From NCBI GenBank assembly GCA_037974665.1, contig CM075783.1:7118762-7182761 (forward strand): DNA of 64,000 bases. Reading direction: 5' to 3'. This document shows positions 60,318-64,000 of this stretch, piece after piece. The DNA is from Ehretia macrophylla. Lineage: Eukaryota > Streptophyta > Magnoliopsida > Boraginales > Ehretiaceae. Below the pieces are notes generated by a model. The model was not told where the DNA came from and did not search any database. It worked only from the letters and a program-made list of their open reading frames with translations. Both the position numbers and the translations under genes were made by a program. Each line of letters starts with the position of its first letter. The stretch's first letter is position 1.

Positions 60318-60935
60318 ATGAAAGACACCATGAGGCTTAGCTTCCTACTGCTTTCTTTTTCCTGTTTAACTTTTGCCCAACCTACAGTAACATCAACAAC
60401 CACCACTGCGCTAGACTCAGTTGGGCATGAACTCCAAACTGGCACAAAGTATTATATATACCCTGTTGAGAGCGGCAATGGAGGTGGACTTGCCCTTGCA
60501 ACTAGAGATCGTGGTTGCCCATTCTATGTCATGCAAGAAAATCTTCAATTCAAAAATGGTCTCCCACTAAGATTTATGCCAGTCGACAATAAGCAGCAGC
60601 AGGTCATAACTTTGTCCAGTGATGTCAATATTGTGTTCTTTGCAGCTACAATTTGTGTCCAGTCAACAGCTTGGAGACTTGGAGGCGTGGACGAAATTAC
60701 GGGGCGGAGGTATGTGATGAGTGGTGCTGTCACTGGCCATCCAGGTGTGGATACGGTGAGCAATTGGTTCAAAATAGAGAAGCTGCAGGGGAATGGATAC
60801 AAAATTGTCTTCTGTCCTAGTGTTTGTAGTACATGCAAATTTGTGTGTGGAAATGTCGGTGTGTTGAATGAAAATGGTAAGAGATGGCTTGGTTTGAGTG
60901 ATGAACCACTTGTCCTTGTGTTCAAGAAAGCTTGA
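60318..60935 (+). CDS. Kunitz-type (STI family) protease inhibitor, miraculin-like
   Basis: An intact, intronless frame of 205 residues, the normal length and structure for plant Kunitz inhibitors. Residues 1-20 form a signal peptide (MRLSFLLLSFSCLTFA core), so the product is probably secreted or sent to the vacuole. The family signature follows as ALDSVGHELQTGTKYYI, then the beta-trefoil core. Mature cysteines lie at 67, 113, 166, 170, 173 and 177. The block VFCPSVCSTCKFVCGNVGV and the end LVLVFKKA are typical of the miraculin-like branch, which has more than the four cysteines of soybean inhibitor. Such proteins block serine or other proteases in defence against herbivores and pathogens, or act in storage. 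The P1 residue cannot be told safely. ATG 60318 is used because it is first; ATG 60330 would give a tighter signal peptide. No break is seen. Confidence 0.93.
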   Translation: MKDTMRLSFLLLSFSCLTFAQPTVTSTTTTALDSVGHELQTGTKYYIYPVESGNGGGLALATRDRGCPFYVMQENLQFKNGLPLRFMPVDNKQQQVITLSSDVNIVFFAATICVQSTAWRLGGVDEITGRRYVMSGAVTGHPGVDTVSNWFKIEKLQGNGYKIVFCPSVCSTCKFVCGNVGVLNENGKRWLGLSDEPLVLVFKKA

Positions 60936-60939
60936 CTTC

Positions 60940-60945
60940 AATAAA
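60940..60945 (+). terminator. Poly(A) signal of the Kunitz gene
   Basis: AATAAA five bases after the stop codon. A more distal signal is possible, since the first one would give an extremely short 3' UTR. Confidence 0.45.
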
Positions 60946-61539
60946 CTGTACCAAGACCAGTAATTTTCTATATATGTTTCTTGCTCTCCCAGAGTTTCAT
61001 CATTTTTCAGTTGAATATCATGTAAATGTTTATTTTCTAGCGGTGAAATGCAAAAAAGAAGAAGATAATTCTTGTGTCCTTCACTAATTTCGTGCTCATG
61101 AAATGTGATCTCATCCAGCAACTCAATTATTTCTCAAACTTACTGCTCTGCATATTTATGAGATATATTAGAAGTTTTTTTTGCATTAACACAAAAGAGA
61201 ACACATGACTCAAGAGTTGAGTGAAATGATCGGGTTGCGATTTGTTATAGTCAAAAATTTTAAGTTTGAACCATAATTTTAACTTCCATTCTAAAAAAAA
61301 CAAAAGAGTGAGAGAGAAAGCGCGTGTAAAAGTGATCATCAAAAGGCAAAGATATAGATGAGGATACTAGCTGTTAATGAATAAATCTGGTCAGGTGCCT
61401 TTCAAGCTATCCTGCAAAAGAAACGAGTGTGGGTGTTCCTCATGTAACCACTCAGATACTTAAGTTAGTATTCAGTCACAAATAATAACCGGAATTGGAA
61501 AATATAGTGTATAGTATGTAAATGATCAATTACTTTTTT
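60946..61539. other. Intergenic
   Basis: 3' flank of the Kunitz gene. AT-rich, no other feature recognised. Confidence 0.35.
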
Positions 61540-63280
61540 TGTAATACCTTTCCATTAGACAAAATTTCAGATTTCGCGGGATTTTGTCGCCTCGTCATGA
61601 GGTCGAGTGAACTAGTCGAACCTCGGGTAAATGGTCGGAGGTCAGTTGCAGCCGACCTAATTAAACCCTTTGCACAGTTGGATCTTGATTGCGTTTGATA
61701 GATTGGCTTATCTTGTTAGAGGACAGGTTGGTTATTTTTCCCTTATTAGTTTCCCCCCCGATTCCTTGAGCTCAGAATGAGGTCTGAGAATTATCCTTTT
61801 ATCACGGGCCAGTTTCTCTAGCACAATCTCCTTCAATTTCGGAGCATTTAATGCTCATTAACCTCTTGGTTGAGATGTGGTCACATGGCCTCTTCTGATT
61901 GGCTACTGGCGGCCCACTACTCCAGAAAATATGGGCCACTCATTTTCCCGCTCATGGGATACTTCTACAAATAGGGCTTTGCTTCAAATCATTTCTCCAT
62001 TTTTCTCTCAAACTCCCTTCGAATTCCACTGCTTCTTTCGGCAATCTCCACTTCCCAAGCTCTAGCATTTTTTCTTGTTTCTTAGGTACATTCTCTTCCC
62101 TCTCTTTTTCTTTTCTATGGCTCGATCTGATTCAGAGCCCGACTCCCAAAATGAGCCTGTTCATTCTTATGATCACGGGGGCGGTAAGGAGACTAACAAT
62201 GATGCTATGCCCGAGATCGATGCAGTAGACCTTGATAAGACCAACCCAGTGACTCCAGCTAATGTGCTCGAGGGCCTAGAGAATCTAGATGTAGGTCCTA
62301 GCCCACCTACTAATAGACTCTTCAGGAGAGTTCCCTTCTTGGCTACCCTTATTAGGCAAGTTCCAGCTTCTGGTCCTTTCTCTGACTCTTCTCTTTCTCG
62401 ACCAAGACCTTGTATCAATGCTAGGGTGAGCTCAGTAGTTAGATCTAACCCTACTCCTTCGGCCTCACCAGTAGGTTAAAATCCGTCTTCCCGGGATATC
62501 CCCGCATCAGGTCCATCAAATGATGGTGATGACGAGCCTTTTGATGCTATGGACCGACATCCACTCAAAGATGTTTATTCTTTTGTCCTCAAACTACACT
62601 GAAATGGCATTTTTCCTGATGACTTCGAGGTTCGTATGCTCGAGCCCGAAGATAGGGTCTGCTCCCCGAGGGATGGCGAGATAGGTCTTTATTACGACAC
62701 TCTACAATTTCTCTACTTTTCTTTTCCCAAATATGTCATAGATATTCAAAAAAAAATTCGACCTGAGCCCTGGTCAACTGGTCCCGAACAGTTGGCGTAT
62801 GGTGATCGCCTTCTATGTTTATGTCCATAACCTCGGTCAGCAATGGACTACCGACCTCTTCACAAACTTCTATATCGTTAAGCCTAATAGGCATGACTGC
62901 TATTACTTTACTGCCTTCCCTAATTCCAATATTTTTAAGTCCAAAGGGATGACATTATAAATTCTTCTTAGTGAAATATATGAGAGCTTGGGGAGTCAGG
63001 ACCACCTGGCATATATTACCTGAGCCCTATCTCAACCCTCCTAGTCTTCCTCCTGCTCCAGAACAATTTGCTGATGTACTTCGGGCTATGGAGCCCATTC
63101 CTAGAAATGATCTCGTCAGCCTTGAGGAGGTCGCCTCCTTGAGTATGTATGAAGTCGGGCCCACGAAGGTGCCTGCCGAGGGGGCTAATAACCCTCCGAC
63201 TTCTTCTCCTCATCATAGTGAAGATATACGGCTCATATTTGAAGGATCTTTTAGAGTTATGCATCTAGTTTAGCCATAAC
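61540..63280 (+). mobile_element. Broken Gypsy-type element with a 'putative gypsy type transposon' gag-like region
   Basis: TGTAATACC at 61540 could be an LTR start, and 61600-62100 is GC-richer non-coding DNA with a TATA-like CTACAAATAGGGC near 61972. A coding region begins with MARSDSEPDSQNEP at 62117. Further on, FPDDFEVRMLEPEDRVCSP, YYDTLQFLYFSFP and PEQLAYGDRLLCL (about 62610-62820) match the style of the Pfam family 'putative gypsy type transposon' (Transposase_28), found at the N-terminal side of Tat/Ogre-like and related non-autonomous Gypsy elements. The region is a fossil with several breaks and no pol. The right edge is set by loss of coding resemblance. Confidence 0.6.
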
Positions 63281-64000
63281 AAAGGTGGAAGCAAGCCTCT
63301 AATTTTAAAAATTTTACATTATGGCAAACTTTGATCCAAAACCCTAACCATGATTTCATGTGACTAACATAATCTAAACATATATATAGCTAATATATGT
63401 AGTATAGAAGGTATATTAAGGTATACTTCTTGAAGATCAAAGGAGATGAAGATGGTTTGGCTCTTTGAATGTTGACAAGCTCTTCCACTCTTGTAGAAAT
63501 TCTAGGTCATCCACACAACCAAGAATAGCCCTCCTTTTATCACCAAATAGTTTGTGCTACGCTTATTTGATGATGGTTTAAGCTTGAGAGAAATGGTAGA
63601 GCAAAAGAAACTATTTTCTTCTTTTTCTTGGTCTTGGTCGTGAGTCTCAAAGAGAGAAGAAGAAGAATTGGTTTCTTTTTGGTTTATTTCTAACAATATC
63701 ATTACTCTTGCAAAGATAGTAGAGGAAGATATTTTCCTAACCTTTTTATGTTCATACATCAACTATACATATATGATGGCATACCTTTTATCCATCATGT
63801 ATGTCTTGCAAGATCTTGGCCATTGATTGGAAATTGGTAGGTAAAGCAAAAGATGTGGCACAATCTTGACCGTCCTTAGTGCTTAAATACCATTTTTCCA
63901 TACATACATACATACATCATATCTTATATACATAAATAAGTATTATTTCAAATCTACCACATATGTAATTATTAATTAATCTAAACCCCTTCAATTTAAT
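63281..64000. other. Unassigned sequence to the window end
   Basis: AT-rich DNA. A minus-strand frame at 63762-63502 is open but unrecognised. The text may belong to another LTR running out of the window; nothing decisive is visible. Confidence 0.3.

Noticed and set aside
60545-61121. Two overlapping minus-strand open frames across the Kunitz gene
   Set aside because: They are shadows of the well-supported plus-strand gene and match nothing known.
1-64000. A clustered, previously undescribed multi-gene system
   Set aside because: Only two unrelated host genes are visible; the rest is explained by transposable elements or is non-coding.

Overview
This is a plant nuclear window from a eudicot-like genome. 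It is AT-rich and carries the tail of an INDETERMINATE DOMAIN zinc-finger gene, an intronless Kunitz-type inhibitor gene, tRNA-derived SINEs, a Stowaway MITE and plant Copia and Gypsy LTR elements. Only two host genes are well supported: the 3' end of an IDD14/15/16 (SGR5-like) gene at 1-759 and a complete Kunitz inhibitor gene at 60318-60935. Almost all the rest is a graveyard of nested transposable elements.

Layout. 1-4390: end of the IDD gene, then a gene-poor stretch with a Stowaway-like MITE that has swallowed a SINE, a second SINE, a 21-base poly-G run and a fold-back MITE. 4394-8290: an AT-rich repeat split by a 2.4-kb solo LTR. 8300-15066: gag remnant, primer site and 5' LTR of a minus-strand Gypsy element, with a solo LTR nested in the LTR. 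15067-17900: unassigned AT-rich DNA. 17905-22269: Gypsy integrase fragment joined to the 3' end of a Copia element that holds another solo LTR. 22545-23128: broken CACTA (DUF4216) fragment. 23129-28395: mostly unassigned, with a SINE-like block, an LRR receptor-kinase fragment and a diverged direct repeat. 28396-33201: a plus-strand Gypsy LTR split by part of another Gypsy element. 33202-41925: a minus-strand non-autonomous LTR element with about 4-kb LTRs and only 1.5 kb between them. 41926-57670: the 5' half of a minus-strand Copia element, opened by two solo LTRs and by one complete 7.56-kb non-autonomous element (49146-56705). 57671-60317: unassigned DNA with a possible MITE. 60318-60935: the Kunitz gene. 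61540-63280: a broken Gypsy-type gag region; the remainder is unassigned.

The most useful results come from comparing the LTR elements. Three solo LTRs of one family (5279-7706, 11028-13523, 18388-20822), one solo LTR of another family (46417-48923) and the complete element all keep perfect 5-bp target duplications, so insertion order can be read directly. All five LTR copies of the first family end a short open stretch with nearly the same peptide (VDESYVPESYP then stop), and differences between copies are mostly at third codon positions. Most copies also have a splice-acceptor-like site just upstream of it. In addition, three families carry a perfect inverted repeat just before the polypurine tract, with different stem sequences that still pair.

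I see no new defence system, gene cluster or operon-like unit. Boundaries marked as approximate are judged by eye from short alignments.
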